64,000 bases of DNA from Staphylococcus argensis (lineage in GTDB: Bacteria > Bacillota > Bacilli > Staphylococcales > Staphylococcaceae), in contig NZ_PPPX01000001.1 in NCBI RefSeq assembly GCF_002902305.1, forward strand, positions 23,633 through 87,632, given 5' to 3'. The position numbers were made by a program, and so were the translations under genes. Shown here piece by piece: positions 11,113-20,270 of this stretch (positions are counted from its first letter, which is position 1; every line of letters begins with the position of its first letter). The notes under the pieces are model-generated. The model was not told where the DNA came from. It was given only the letters and a program-made list of their open reading frames with translations, and ran no database searches.

Positions 11113-13200
11113 ATGGCTAGAGATTTTAGTTTAAAAAAGACTCGTAATATCGGTATCATGGCCCACATCGATGCTGGTAAAACAACTGCGACTGAACGTA
11201 TTCTTTACTATACTGGCCGTATCCACAAAATTGGTGAAACACACGAAGGTGCTTCACAAATGGACTGGATGGAACAAGAGCAAGACCGTGGTATTACAAT
11301 CACATCAGCTGCCACTACTGCTCAATGGAATGACCACCGTGTAAACATCATCGACACACCAGGACACGTAGACTTCACAGTAGAAGTTGAACGTTCATTA
11401 CGTGTGTTAGACGGTGCGGTTACAGTACTTGACGCTCAATCAGGTGTAGAACCTCAAACAGAAACAGTTTGGCGTCAGGCTACAACTTATAGCGTTCCTC
11501 GTATCGTGTTCGTAAACAAAATGGACAAATTAGGTGCAAACTTTGAATACTCAGTAAGCACTATCCATGATCGTTTACAAGCTAACGCTGCGCCAATTCA
11601 ATTACCAATTGGTTCAGAAGACGATTTCGAAGCAATCATCGACTTAGTTAAGATGAAATGCTACAAATACAACAATGACTTAGGTACAGATGTTGAAGAA
11701 ATCGACATCCCTGAAGATCATAAAGAAAGAGCTGAAGAAGCTCGTACTACATTAATCGAAGCTGTTGCAGAAGTCAGCGACGAATTAATGGAAAAATATC
11801 TTGGTGACGAAGAAATCTCAATCGACGAATTGAAAGAAGCAATTCGTTACGCAACAAACGAAGTAGAATTCTACCCAGTTCTTTGTGGTTCAGCGTTCAA
11901 GAACAAAGGTGTTCAACTTATGCTTGACGCTGTTATCGATTACCTACCATCACCATTAGATGTTAAACCAATCGTTGGTCACCGTGCTGAAGAACCAGAC
12001 GAAGAAGTGGTTTGTAAAGCAGATGACGATGCAGAATTCGCTGCATTAGCATTCAAAGTTATGAGTGACCCTTACGTTGGTAAATTAACATTCTTCCGTG
12101 TGTACTCAGGTACACTCGACGCTGGTTCTTACGTGAAGAACTCTAGTAAGAACAAACGTGAACGTGTAGGTCGTTTACTTCAAATGCATGCGAACCACCG
12201 TGAAGAGTTAAACACAGTTTACTCTGGTGACATCGCTGCAGCTGTAGGTCTTAAAGAAACTGGTACAGGTGACACTTTATGTGGCGAGAAGAATGACATT
12301 ATCTTAGAATCAATGGAATTCCCAGAGCCAGTTATTCACTTATCAGTTGAACCTAAATCTAAAGCTGACCAAGACAAGATGACTCAAGCTTTAGTTAAAT
12401 TACAAGAAGAAGACCCAACATTCCGTGCGCATACTGACGACGAAACTGGACAAGTTATCATCGGCGGTATGGGTGAGTTACACTTAGACATCTTAGTTGA
12501 CCGTATGAAGAAAGAATTTAACGTTGAATGTAACGTAGGTGCGCCAATGGTTTCATACCGTGAAACATTCAAGACACAAGCGTCAGTTCAAGGTAAATTC
12601 GCGCGTCAATCTGGTGGTCGTGGTCAATACGGTGACGTTCAAATCGAATTCACACCAAACGAAACTGGTGCAGGTTTCGAATTCGAAAACGCTATCGTTG
12701 GTGGTGTAGTTCCACGTGAATACATTCCATCAGTTGAACAAGGTCTTCAAGATGCTATGGAAAATGGTGTCTTAGCTGGATACCCATTAATCGACGTTAA
12801 AGCGAAATTATTCGATGGTTCATACCACGATGTCGACTCATCTGAAATGGCCTTCAAGATCGCTGCGTCATTAGCGCTTAAAGAAGCTGCTAAAAAATGT
12901 GATCCGGTTATCTTAGAACCAATGATGAAAGTTACAATCGAAATGCCAGAAGAATACATGGGCGACATCATGGGTGATGTTACAGCTCGTCGTGGCCGTG
13001 TAGATGGTATGGAACCACGCGGTAACGCACAAGTTGTTAACGCATTCGTACCACTTTCTGAAATGTTCGGTTATGCAACTTCATTACGTTCTAACACTCA
13101 AGGTCGCGGTACTTACACTATGTACTTCGATCACTATGCAGAAGTACCTAAATCAATCGCTGATGAAATCATTAAGAAAAACAGTGGTTCTGCAGAATAA
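11113..13200 (+). CDS. fusA: Elongation factor G
   Basis: 695 residues. GTPase motifs are AHIDAGKT (G1), [10 protein letters not shown] (switch I/G2), DTPGH (G3), NKMD (G4) and CGSAFKN (G5). The later domains include [19 protein letters not shown], the area where fusidic acid resistance changes map; it reads as the normal sequence. EF-G drives translocation and ribosome recycling. The SD GAAGGAGA lies 8 bases from ATG. A FusB-family gene that could act on this protein lies at 45.4-46.0 kb. Confidence 0.99.
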   Translation: MARDFSLKKTRNIGIMAHIDAGKTTATERILYYTGRIHKIGETHEGASQMDWMEQEQDRGITITSAATTAQWNDHRVNIIDTPGHVDFTVEVERSLRVLDGAVTVLDAQSGVEPQTETVWRQATTYSVPRIVFVNKMDKLGANFEYSVSTIHDRLQANAAPIQLPIGSEDDFEAIIDLVKMKCYKYNNDLGTDVEEIDIPEDHKERAEEARTTLIEAVAEVSDELMEKYLGDEEISIDELKEAIRYATNEVEFYPVLCGSAFKNKGVQLMLDAVIDYLPSPLDVKPIVGHRAEEPDEEVVCKADDDAEFAALAFKVMSDPYVGKLTFFRVYSGTLDAGSYVKNSSKNKRERVGRLLQMHANHREELNTVYSGDIAAAVGLKETGTGDTLCGEKNDIILESMEFPEPVIHLSVEPKSKADQDKMTQALVKLQEEDPTFRAHTDDETGQVIIGGMGELHLDILVDRMKKEFNVECNVGAPMVSYRETFKTQASVQGKFARQSGGRGQYGDVQIEFTPNETGAGFEFENAIVGGVVPREYIPSVEQGLQDAMENGVLAGYPLIDVKAKLFDGSYHDVDSSEMAFKIAASLALKEAAKKCDPVILEPMMKVTIEMPEEYMGDIMGDVTARRGRVDGMEPRGNAQVVNAFVPLSEMFGYATSLRSNTQGRGTYTMYFDHYAEVPKSIADEIIKKNSGSAE

Positions 13201-13346
13201 TAACTGAATACAACTGAATAAAGTCATATTTATTCCTAATTGTATTCGTTAGGCAGAGCAAAGTTTTATGCATTGATTTTTTGGTTAAAATGCATTATAA
13301 ATGAACTGTATAGGTTTGTTTAAACTATGTTAGAAACAACAGTGAA

Positions 13347-13418
13347 CTAGGAGGACTATCTTATGATAGTTTCTTCCTAGGAAGCTGATTCTCATGATGG
13401 TGAGAAACTGTCATGAGA
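13347..13418 (+). promoter_or_regulatory. Structured tuf leader with two hairpins
   Basis: Two stem-loops occupy the 264-base fusA-tuf gap. The first (13347-13380) pairs CTAGGAGGA with TCTTCCTAG and CTATC with GATAG, burying an AGGAGG Shine-Dalgarno and the start of a five-codon ORF. The second (13390-13418) pairs TCTCATGA with TCATGAGA. The tuf SD itself (GAGGAGAG) lies 30 bases beyond. The arrangement looks regulatory, but I know of no characterised element with this sequence. Confidence 0.55.
13363..13380 (+). CDS. Possible five-codon leader peptide upstream of tuf
   Basis: ATG ATA GTT TCT TCC TAG (MIVSS), with a perfect AGGAGG SD 8 bases upstream. The whole ORF, including its stop codon, forms the 3' arm of a hairpin that sequesters that SD. 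Its product is unlikely to act as a protein. Ribosome occupancy could couple translation to the downstream fold. This is an inference. Confidence 0.4.
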   Translation: MIVSS

Positions 13419-13464
13419 GATAAATAATACAAACAATTTTCTATCGAAGAGGAGAGATTCTATA

Positions 13465-14652
13465 ATGGCTAAAGAAAAATTCGATCGCTCAAAAGAACAT
13501 GCCAATATCGGAACTATCGGTCACGTTGACCATGGTAAAACAACTTTAACAGCTGCAATCGCAACTGTATTAGCAAAAAATGGTGATACTGTAGCTCAAT
13601 CTTACGACATGATTGACAACGCTCCAGAAGAAAAAGAACGTGGTATCACAATCAACACTGCTCACATCGAGTACCAAACTGACAAACGTCACTACGCTCA
13701 CGTTGACTGCCCAGGACACGCTGACTATGTTAAAAACATGATCACTGGTGCAGCTCAAATGGATGGCGGTATCTTAGTTGTATCTGCTGCTGACGGTCCA
13801 ATGCCACAAACTCGTGAACACATTCTTTTATCACGTAACGTTGGTGTACCAGCACTTGTTGTATTCTTAAACAAAGTTGACCAAGTAGACGACGAAGAAT
13901 TATTAGAATTAGTTGAAATGGAAGTTCGTGACTTATTAAGCGAATACGACTTCCCTGGTGACGATGTACCAGTAATCGCTGGATCTGCATTAAAAGCATT
14001 AGAAGGCGACGAAGAACAAGAAAACAAAATCTTAGAATTAATGCAAGCAGTTGATGACTTCATCCCAACTCCAGACCGTGACTCTGACAAACCATTCATG
14101 ATGCCAGTTGAGGACGTATTCTCAATCACTGGTCGTGGTACTGTTGCTACAGGCCGTGTTGAACGTGGTCAAATCAAAGTTGGTGAAGAAGTTGAAATCA
14201 TCGGTATGGCTGATGAGTCTCAAAAAACAACTGTTACTGGTGTAGAAATGTTCCGTAAGTTATTAGACTACGCTGAAGCTGGTGACAACATCGGTGCGTT
14301 ATTACGTGGTATTGCACGTGAAGACGTTCAACGTGGTCAAGTATTAGCTGCTCCTGGTTCAATCACACCACACACTAAATTCAAAGCTGAAGTTTATGTA
14401 TTATCTAAAGATGAAGGTGGACGTCACACTCCATTCTTCTCTAACTACCGTCCACAATTCTATTTCCGTACTACTGACGTAACTGGTGTAGTTAACTTAC
14501 CAGAAGGTACAGAAATGGTTATGCCTGGTGACAACGTTGAAATGGACGTTGAATTAATTTCACCAATCGCTATCGAAGACGGTACTCGTTTCTCTATCCG
14601 TGAAGGTGGACGTACTGTAGGTTCAGGCGTTGTAACTGAAATCAAAGAATAA
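13465..14652 (+). CDS. tuf: Elongation factor Tu
   Basis: 395 residues, starting [21 protein letters not shown] motifs are [22 protein letters not shown] and AGSALKA. Domain 3 carries [14 protein letters not shown], where kirromycin-type and other elfamycins act. It delivers aminoacyl-tRNA to the ribosome and is usually among the most abundant cell proteins. The SD GAGGAGAG precedes ATG. The gene has its own structured leader and ends at two consecutive terminators. Confidence 0.99.
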   Translation: MAKEKFDRSKEHANIGTIGHVDHGKTTLTAAIATVLAKNGDTVAQSYDMIDNAPEEKERGITINTAHIEYQTDKRHYAHVDCPGHADYVKNMITGAAQMDGGILVVSAADGPMPQTREHILLSRNVGVPALVVFLNKVDQVDDEELLELVEMEVRDLLSEYDFPGDDVPVIAGSALKALEGDEEQENKILELMQAVDDFIPTPDRDSDKPFMMPVEDVFSITGRGTVATGRVERGQIKVGEEVEIIGMADESQKTTVTGVEMFRKLLDYAEAGDNIGALLRGIAREDVQRGQVLAAPGSITPHTKFKAEVYVLSKDEGGRHTPFFSNYRPQFYFRTTDVTGVVNLPEGTEMVMPGDNVEMDVELISPIAIEDGTRFSIREGGRTVGSGVVTEIKE

Positions 14653-14670
14653 TAACGAGTATATATTTTT

Positions 14671-14700
14671 AGAGCTCCCTTTATGGGGGCTCTTTTTTTT
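14671..14700 (+). terminator. Terminator 1 after tuf
   Basis: AGAGCTCCC / GGGGGCTCT followed by eight Ts. Confidence 0.93.
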
Positions 14701-14714
14701 GACCAAACATAACT

Positions 14715-14749
14715 AAAAAGACCCGGAACGTGATGTTCCGGGTCTTTCT
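14715..14749. terminator. Terminator 2 after tuf, bidirectional
   Basis: AAAAGACCCGGAAC / GTTCCGGGTCTTT with a 5-base loop and A/T-rich flanks on both sides. It can act from either strand. Confidence 0.85.
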
Positions 14750-14822
14750 CTTCTCCCTATTATAAGGAAAGTGATGCCTATGAAAGCATTAATCTCATTC
14801 TTTAGAAAGGAGACACCACACA

Positions 14823-14924
14823 GTGGTTCCTACCGAAGAAATGCTACATCTTATGATAGACTTTGAAATGTTAATTCTAGTCTTCATAGGATTAGTTATC
14901 TCAATGATTACCATAAAAAAATAA
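14823..14924 (+). CDS. Type I toxin, Hol_Tox (TxpA/YonT-like) family
   Basis: 33 residues from GTG 14823: (M)VPTEEMLHLMIDFEML, then a hydrophobic span LILVFIGLVISMITI and a basic KK end. The pattern of a short polar head with xLxLMIxFxxL followed by one transmembrane helix and Lys is that of holin-like type I toxins. The SD AAAGGAG lies 10 bases upstream. A stem-loop (AATCATTC.AAC / GTTAGAATGATT) closes the gene. It sits alone between the tuf terminators and a pseudogene, consistent with a transferred or hitchhiking TA locus. Confidence 0.7.
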   Translation: MVPTEEMLHLMIDFEMLILVFIGLVISMITIKK

Positions 14925-15045
14925 AATCATTCCAACTTTTGTTAGAATGATTTATTGAAATTATTCTAGCCACCGTCTAAAAACGGGCTTATAGGGTGTA
15001 AGTGTGTCCGCACTTGCACCTTCTTTAATCTAAAGATAGCACAGT
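14925..15045 (-). ncRNA. Putative antisense antitoxin RNA of the Hol_Tox locus
   Basis: The region downstream of the toxin is non-coding but highly structured: GTGTAAGTG / CACTTGCAC around TGTCCG, and CCGTCTAAAAACGGG. A minus-strand promoter TAGACT-17-TATCTT can be drawn near 15038-15066. Type I loci of this family use an antisense RNA that overlaps the toxin 3' end, so this is the expected place. No direct evidence of transcription is available here. Confidence 0.4.
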
Positions 15046-15069
15046 TTCTCGATAAAGTCTATCTTTAAA

Positions 15070-15327
15070 ATGACAAATCATTTCCTATTTACCGGTGATT
15101 TCTTCTGCTTTGAAGGAGATAAATGGCACACAGTCATACTACCTTCAAGCAATAGAGAAGCTTCGCTGAACAGTCTTCAACTCATTCGCGACTTAGACTT
15201 TGATGTGCTCGTACCGTGGGTTTCTATTAAAGGCGAGAGTCCGGTTTATTTTGTAAAGGATGAAGAGGAGAAACAGAAGAATATTCAATGTATTATAGAT
15301 CGTGTACGTGATGGCGCAAATAGTTAA
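15070..15327 (+). pseudogene. Remnant of an MBL-fold metallohydrolase (C-terminal part)
   Basis: 85 codons open without an SD before the ATG. The sequence starts abruptly at MTNHFLFTGDFFCFEGD and runs to LNSLQLIRDLDFDVLVPWVS. This resembles the end of metallo-beta-lactamase-fold hydrolases: an F-TGD strand, then S-SL--L--LxFDxLxPxH, with the final His replaced here by VS. The N-terminal metal-binding HxHxDH part is absent upstream. It is best read as a truncated relic, although expression of a short protein cannot be excluded. Confidence 0.5.
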
Positions 15328-15377
15328 ATTTCAATTAAAATCACTCCGTTCGAGTGAGATATTGAGTGAATAAAAAA

Positions 15378-15420
15378 GGAGTGAGATAACGCAAATCGCT
15401 AAGATTTTGTTATCCCACTT
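15378..15420. repeat. Dispersed palindrome, copy 1; probable terminator
   Basis: AGTGAGATAAC / GTTATCCCACT around GCAAATCGCTAAGATTTT. It belongs to the staphylococcal gtgrgA...tcYcac palindrome family seen again at 19558, 19749, 31342 and 60872. The A-run on its left becomes a U-tract in minus-strand RNA, so it probably ends the amidohydrolase transcript. Confidence 0.6.
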
Positions 15421-15444
15421 CTTTACTAATGTAAAAGTATAAAA

Positions 15445-16624
15445 CTATGCTTTCTCATCCTCGAACACATTTTCCAAATCAAGAATCTTTAAGAAAGTAC
15501 TTAAAGCATATTTCAAAGCTGCCTCATCGATATCGAAATAAGGACTGTGATGCGGATGCATCGTATCTTTCTGCTCGTTACCGCAACCAGTCAAGAAGAA
15601 CCCACCTGGTTTCACCGTTTGATAGTAAGAGAAGTCCTCGCCAATCATCATTAAATCGCTGTCGTGATAAATCAGATTGAGATCTTGGGCAGCGTGTTTA
15701 ATCGTTTCATAGCACTCGTGGTCGTTATCAACAGGGAGATAACCTCTAATGTATTCAAAGTCATACGTAATATCATTGGCTACTGCAAGCCCCTGCAATA
15801 GTTTCTCCATCTTATATTTAATGTGCGCTTGGATGTCTGTATCAAAGACACGAACCGTTCCACGGCAATATGCAGAGTCTGGAATCACATTATCTGCCGA
15901 GCCAGCTTGAACCATACCGAAACTAATCACCGCATGTTTCACAGGGTCAATCGTACGCGTCACGATCTTCTGCGCACTGAGAATAAATTCAGCCATCACA
16001 ACGACAGGATCAATCGTTTCGTGCGGCTTAGCACCATGCCCGCCACGACCGTGAATTGCGATGTTAAACTCATCCGGAGAAGCCATCATCGCACCAGAGC
16101 GAGAATAAATAGTGCCTGTCGGATAGCCAGACCATAAATGATTTCCATAAATACGGTCAATGCCCTCAAGACAGCCGGCTTCAGTCATTTCTTGTGCGCC
16201 ACCTGGCATCAGTTCTTCACCATGTTGGAAGATGAGCACGACATTACCGTTAAGTTGGTCTTTATGTGCCTCTAGAATTTCAGCTAACGAGAGTAGAATA
16301 GCCGTATGACCATCGTGACCACACGTGACTCACACCACTGTTGCGAGACTGGTAGTGTGACTCTCTTGCTTCTTCAATAGGTAACGCATCGAAATCAGCG
16401 CGCAAAGCAATTGTCGGACCATCGCCAAGGCCTTTAAACGTCGCTACGATACCATTGCGACCCACAGGCTGTTGTACTTCACATGACAAATCATGCAGCT
16501 TACTCAAGATATACTCGTGTGTGTGATATTCTTCAAATGATAACTCTGGATATTGATGCAAGTAACGTCGAGTTTGTATCATTGTCGTTTCATAGTCTCG
16601 TGCAAGTTCGAAACAATCTGTCAT
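15445..16624 (-). pseudogene. M20-family N-acyl-amino-acid amidohydrolase, frameshifted
   Basis: The N-terminal 87 or so codons (MTDCFELARDYETTMIQTRRYLHQ to RNSGVSHV) and the rest (GHDGHTAILLSLAEIL through LIFQHGEELMPGG to the end, plus about 264 codons) are in different frames. The break is at about 16315, where CACGTGTGGTCACGAT should read with two more bases as CAC GTG TGC GGT CAC GAT. The lost bases fall in the metal-binding CGHDGH motif, so neither piece would be active. All other M20 landmarks (ALRADFDALP, HPELSFEE-like start, HPHHSPYFDIDE) are intact, suggesting recent loss or a sequencing error. It lies beside kbl, as in S. aureus. Confidence 0.85.
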
Positions 16625-16747
16625 GTTTATCCTTCTCCTTACTTAATTTCACCTCATTATAACACGATTTGCGCCTCTGCAGTAAGGTCTGAACCCGCCT
16701 TTTAAATGTGGTAGTCTTACGTGTAAAATTGACCGAGGTTATCATGA

Positions 16748-16761
16748 TAAAAGCGCTTTCT
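16748..16761 (+). promoter_or_regulatory. Candidate cre (CcpA) site upstream of kbl
   Basis: TAAAAGCGCTTTCT contains the perfect palindrome AAAGCGCTTT and matches the catabolite-response consensus except at the two outer positions. It lies about 160 bases before the kbl start. Confidence 0.45.
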
Positions 16762-16832
16762 GAAATGACCGTATTCGCTTTTCACTCAATATAAAATAGG
16801 GTATGATAAAGATGAGGTTAGATTTAATATCA

Positions 16833-16899
16833 TGTATAACATACGAAAGGTCAGCGAGTTGAAACATCTCGCGCCTCGACTTTCATGGTTTGTTACACA
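16833..16899 (+). promoter_or_regulatory. Structured leader RNA upstream of kbl
   Basis: Three nested helices are visible: TGTATAACA (16833) with TGTTACACA (16891), GAAAGGTC (16845) with GACTTTC (16878), and GCGAG (16854) with CTCGC (16868). The kbl SD follows 5 bases after the outer helix. The nested form suggests a translational control element. I do not recognise a known riboswitch class. Confidence 0.45.
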
Positions 16900-16918
16900 T
16901 AACAAAGGAGGACTATGA

Positions 16919-18109
16919 GTGGTACAATCACTACACGATTTCTTAGATGAAAATCTCAATTACTTGAAGGAGAACGGCTTATACAACGAGGTTGATACAA
17001 TTGAAGGGGCAAACGGTCCTGAAATTCAAATCGACGGCAAGAAATATATCAACCTATCTTCAAATAACTACTTAGGCTTAGCTACAGACGAAGACTTGAA
17101 AGCTGCAGCTAAAGAAGCGATTGACAACCGCGGTGTTGGTGCTGGTGCGGTACGTTCAATCAACGGTACGCTCGACATCCACGACGAACTCGAACAAACA
17201 CTTGCTGAATTTAAAGGTACAGAAGCAGCAATCGCATACCAATCAGGTTTCAACTGTAACATGGCTGCAATTTCTGCAGTAATGAACAAGAATGATGCGA
17301 TCTTATCAGATGAGTTAAACCACGCTTCTATCATCGATGGTTGCCGCTTATCTAAAGCGAAGATTATCCGCGTGAACCACTCTGATATGGACGATTTAAG
17401 AAAGAAAGCGAAAGAAGCAGTTGAATCAGGCGAGTATAACAAAGTGATGTACATTACTGACGGCGTATTCAGCATGGATGGTGACGTTGCGAAGTTACCA
17501 GAAATCGTTGAAATCGCTGAAGAATACGGCTTACTCACTTACGTTGACGATGCGCACGGTTCAGGTGTTATGGGCAACGGCGCTGGTACAGTGAAACATT
17601 TCGGCTTACAAGATAAGATCGATTTCCAAATCGGTACATTATCTAAAGCAATCGGTGTTGTCGGCGGTTATGTTGCAGGTAGCCAACAACTCATCGATTG
17701 GTTGAAAGCACAATCTCGTCCATTCTTATTCTCAACTTCTCTTGCGCCTGGAGATACGAAAGCAGTTACTGCTGCAGTTAAAAAGCTTATGGCATCAACA
17801 GAGCTCCACGACAAACTTTGGGATAACGCGAAATATCTTAAAGAAGGCTTACAAAAACTTGGTTTCGACACTGGTGAATCAGAAACGCCAATTACACCAG
17901 TTATTATTGGTGATGAAAAGGATACACAAGAATTCAGTAAACGTCTTAAAGATGAAGGTATCTACGTGAAATCTATCGTCTTCCCAACAGTGCCACGCGG
18001 TACAGGACGTGTACGTAATATGCCTACTGCAGCGCATACGAAAGAAATGTTAGACAAAGCATTAGCTGCTTATGAAAAAATCGGAAAAGACATCGGCATT
18101 ATTAAATAA
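16919..18109 (+). CDS. kbl: Glycine C-acetyltransferase (2-amino-3-ketobutyrate CoA ligase)
   Basis: 396 residues from GTG 16919 ((M)[19 protein letters not shown]), with the SD GGAGG 8 bases upstream. An ATG three bases earlier is out of frame and closes quickly. It is an alpha-oxoamine synthase: [21 protein letters not shown], the Asp pair in YVDDAHGSG, and the PLP-lysine context [13 protein letters not shown]. With a threonine dehydrogenase it converts threonine to glycine and acetyl-CoA. The matching dehydrogenase-like gene lies 28 kb away at 46.3 kb, although from memory the two are close together in S. aureus. Confidence 0.93.
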   Translation: MVQSLHDFLDENLNYLKENGLYNEVDTIEGANGPEIQIDGKKYINLSSNNYLGLATDEDLKAAAKEAIDNRGVGAGAVRSINGTLDIHDELEQTLAEFKGTEAAIAYQSGFNCNMAAISAVMNKNDAILSDELNHASIIDGCRLSKAKIIRVNHSDMDDLRKKAKEAVESGEYNKVMYITDGVFSMDGDVAKLPEIVEIAEEYGLLTYVDDAHGSGVMGNGAGTVKHFGLQDKIDFQIGTLSKAIGVVGGYVAGSQQLIDWLKAQSRPFLFSTSLAPGDTKAVTAAVKKLMASTELHDKLWDNAKYLKEGLQKLGFDTGESETPITPVIIGDEKDTQEFSKRLKDEGIYVKSIVFPTVPRGTGRVRNMPTAAHTKEMLDKALAAYEKIGKDIGIIK

Positions 18110-18134
18110 TTATCAAATGTCAAAGACATGAATC

Positions 18135-18168
18135 ATCCCCCGTTCGCCATCTGTAGCGAGCGGGGGAT
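18135..18168. terminator. Terminator between kbl and the convergent membrane gene
   Basis: ATCCCCCGTTCGC / GCGAGCGGGGGAT with an 8-base loop. The genes on both sides converge on it. Confidence 0.85.
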
Positions 18169-18183
18169 TTGTTGTGCTTTGAT

Positions 18184-18624
18184 TTAGCGTTTCATTTTAT
18201 CTCGAGCTTCTCTTAACGCTTTACTTTGCATAAATGGAATAACGACCCAAATAATGTGTAGCAATATCGTTAAGATGACGAGAAGGATAGGAATAAAGAT
18301 TTCCATAATACTGATATCGACGATAAATGAAATAATGATAAATGCTGTGATAAACGGTAATGCACAAACGACGACAGGTACCAATAAGACGAATTGGAAT
18401 ACTTGTGTTGCGAAAGAATTAATTAAGTCTAATCCTATAATTGCTAGGTAGGCTAATGTGATAATAATTAGAAGTACTACCAGCCATCCTTCTGAAATAC
18501 CATTTTGACTCTCAATATGTTTTTGATATGGCGTTAAAGTAGGTAGAATAAATAAAAACATTGTTGATAGCCATGCTAATATACCAAAGAACACAAACAT
18601 GATTTTTGAATTATTGCTATTCAT
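18184..18624 (-). CDS. Four-helix membrane protein of unknown function
   Basis: 146 residues with four hydrophobic segments: about 9-28, 46-66, 73-100 and 108-132. The tail SKALREARDKMKR is basic and cytoplasmic by the positive-inside rule. Ser-Asn-rich start MNSNNSK with the SD GGAGGT at the correct distance. I recognise no family. It is monocistronic and converges on kbl. Confidence 0.6.
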   Translation of the reverse strand: MNSNNSKIMFVFFGILAWLSTMFLFILPTLTPYQKHIESQNGISEGWLVVLLIIITLAYLAIIGLDLINSFATQVFQFVLLVPVVVCALPFITAFIIISFIVDISIMEIFIPILLVILTILLHIIWVVIPFMQSKALREARDKMKR

Positions 18625-18985
18625 CGTAAACGACCTCCATTCATTTCTGTCTTTTCTGGAGTTGAATCGTAAGGTGGACTATCTTTCTTGTATATTACAT
18701 AGCAAATTAATTTGTTCTCATTAGTAAATATACCCTTTTTCACAATATTAATTCATTATATAGTTTGCCTATAACGATATTTTTATTTGATCATTTTTTG
18801 CGATGGTTATGGAAAATAAATGGGGTCTAGGAGAACTTTAATCATCATGAACGGGTTTCTGCTTATCAAGTCAATTAAAGGGGTTGCATTTTACCTGAGA
18901 AAGTCTTAAGATGAGTTCGTTAGAATTAATGAGCTATATGAAAATAAATATTTCATAACGACTTAGCAGAAAGAGGGGTGTCAAC
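18625..18985. other. Gene-free 361-base stretch
   Basis: AT-rich spacer between the divergent membrane gene and GNAT gene. It must hold both promoters. I see no ORF, repeat or strong hairpin. Confidence 0.5.
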
Positions 18986-19492
18986 ATGGCTGAATTTAGA
19001 GAATTAACCATGGCGGATGAAGAACGTTATTGTGAATATATTAAAGAGTGGATCGATAATGACGAACTCGTTGTCCCACGTGTGACGGACATCGTGAAAT
19101 ACGATGATTTCGAAGACCTTGTGAAATCACTCGAAGCGAATAAGTCGCATGACGAAAGTATCGATAATACAACATACTTCCTCATCGTTGAAGGAACGAT
19201 CATCGGTGCGGCAAATATTCGTCATGACTTAAACCACAAATTGAAGAAAGTGGGCGGTCATGTTGGCTATGGTGTGCGTCGCAGTTATCGCGGCCAAGGT
19301 TATGGAAGTAAGATCTTGAAAAAAGCGCTAGATTATCTATCACGTATTGATGTCAAAGAGGCGTTGGTGACGTGCGAGAAATCGAATACGTCTTCGGCGA
19401 AAGTCATCGAGAAGAATGGTGGCGAAGAAATTGAGCCGAGCGTGATGGAAGACGGTACTGAGGTGCGTCGCTTTATTATTGAAATTGCATAA
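18986..19492 (+). CDS. GNAT-family N-acetyltransferase
   Basis: 168 residues. The acetyl-CoA-binding motif A is YGVRRSYRGQGYGSKILKKALDYL (residues about 92-115), with RGQGYG as the pyrophosphate loop. It is followed by a motif B region (VTCEKSNTSSAKVIEKNGGE) in which Asn and Ser contact the cofactor. GTIIGAANIRHDLN forms the preceding strands. The SD AGAGGGGTG is strong. Small-molecule versus protein substrate cannot be read from sequence. Confidence 0.85.
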   Translation: MAEFRELTMADEERYCEYIKEWIDNDELVVPRVTDIVKYDDFEDLVKSLEANKSHDESIDNTTYFLIVEGTIIGAANIRHDLNHKLKKVGGHVGYGVRRSYRGQGYGSKILKKALDYLSRIDVKEALVTCEKSNTSSAKVIEKNGGEEIEPSVMEDGTEVRRFIIEIA

Positions 19493-19508
19493 GATGATGT
19501 GAAATTGT

Positions 19509-19551
19509 AGAACCTAATGTGGGCTGAGGCTTGTCATTAGGTTCTTTTTTT
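19509..19551 (+). terminator. Terminator after the GNAT gene
   Basis: AGAACCTAATG / CATTAGGTTCT followed by six Ts. Confidence 0.9.
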
Positions 19552-19557
19552 GGTAGT

Positions 19558-19592
19558 GGGACAGCAATCATTGACTTCGCAATGCTGTCTCT
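19558..19592. repeat. Dispersed palindrome, copy 2
   Basis: GGGACAGCAATCATTG / CGCAATGCTGTC: an imperfect inverted repeat beginning GTGGGACAG, the usual left edge of this palindrome family. Confidence 0.4.
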
Positions 19593-19748
19593 ACAAAGTG
19601 AACTTTGTCATTCCTCATTATCCACTTTGGTCCCTTCGCATTAATTAACCCGATCAGCACTCATCAACTCGCGCAAAATACTTTAAGAGACACCGTAGAT
19701 ACCTGAATTCATATCGTTTTTCACTCTTATGAACCCTACTTTTATTTA

Positions 19749-19789
19749 CGAGGAAAGGTCACGAAATCATAAATTTCTGTCTTTCCTCC
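19749..19789. repeat. Dispersed palindrome, copy 3
   Basis: GAGGAAAG / CTTTCCTC with an inner CGAAAT / ATTTCTG pair. The inner part is the same CAGAAAT...ATTTCG core seen at 31364 and 60883, in the opposite orientation. Confidence 0.55.
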
Positions 19790-19855
19790 TCAAGAAAGCC
19801 CTTACATTAAATTAACTATTTACATCCTATCGTGACGGCGTTATGATAATTAGTG

Positions 19856-19878
19856 AACGAAACGTATCGTTTTATAAT
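19856..19878 (+). promoter_or_regulatory. TetR-type operator inside the promoter of the DUF3147 operon
   Basis: The near-perfect 16-bp palindrome AACGAAACGTATCGTT (19856-19871) lies immediately before a TATAAT -10 box (19873-19878). It fills the spacer, and a weak -35 (TTAGTG) precedes it. Repressor binding there would block polymerase. A TetR gene is the third gene of the operon, which suggests autoregulation. Confidence 0.6.
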
Positions 19879-19898
19879 GGAAGGAAGAAGGATGTAAG

Positions 19899-20261
19899 AT
19901 GTTTGGCATATCACTCGTTAGTTTAATCTTAAGATTTCTAATAGGTGGGCTTGCCGTAGCGGCCGCATCAGTGCTCGCAAAGAAAGTCGGAGGTAAGATC
20001 GGTGGCATCATAGCGACAATGCCGGCAGTTTATCTCGCAGCAGTGATTGCGCTTGCGATTGACCATCGTGGACAAACGCTCGTCAACATGTCGATTCACT
20101 TAAGTTCAGGAGCGATTCTAGGTATTGTCGCATGTATCGTTACGGTATTTGTGACTGCCTATTATATTAAGAATAAAGGCTTCCAACGCGGAACCGTGTT
20201 TGCAGTCTTATTTTGGCTCGTATTATCTTGTGCATTTTTCGGAATCAAACATTTAATGTAA
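19899..20261 (+). CDS. DUF3147-family membrane protein A
   Basis: 120 residues, four predicted helices. The DUF3147-like core KKVGGKIGGIIATMPAVYLAAVIAL parallels the next gene's WREFGGIFATFPAVYLVSM. It is the first gene after a palindromic operator, with SD GGAAGG upstream. The next gene starts 9 bases after its stop. Such pairs of half-size paralogues often form one heteromeric membrane unit. The role is unknown; export of a compound sensed by the TetR partner is an inference. Confidence 0.7.
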   Translation: MFGISLVSLILRFLIGGLAVAAASVLAKKVGGKIGGIIATMPAVYLAAVIALAIDHRGQTLVNMSIHLSSGAILGIVACIVTVFVTAYYIKNKGFQRGTVFAVLFWLVLSCAFFGIKHLM

Positions 20262-20270
20262 GGAGAGCGA

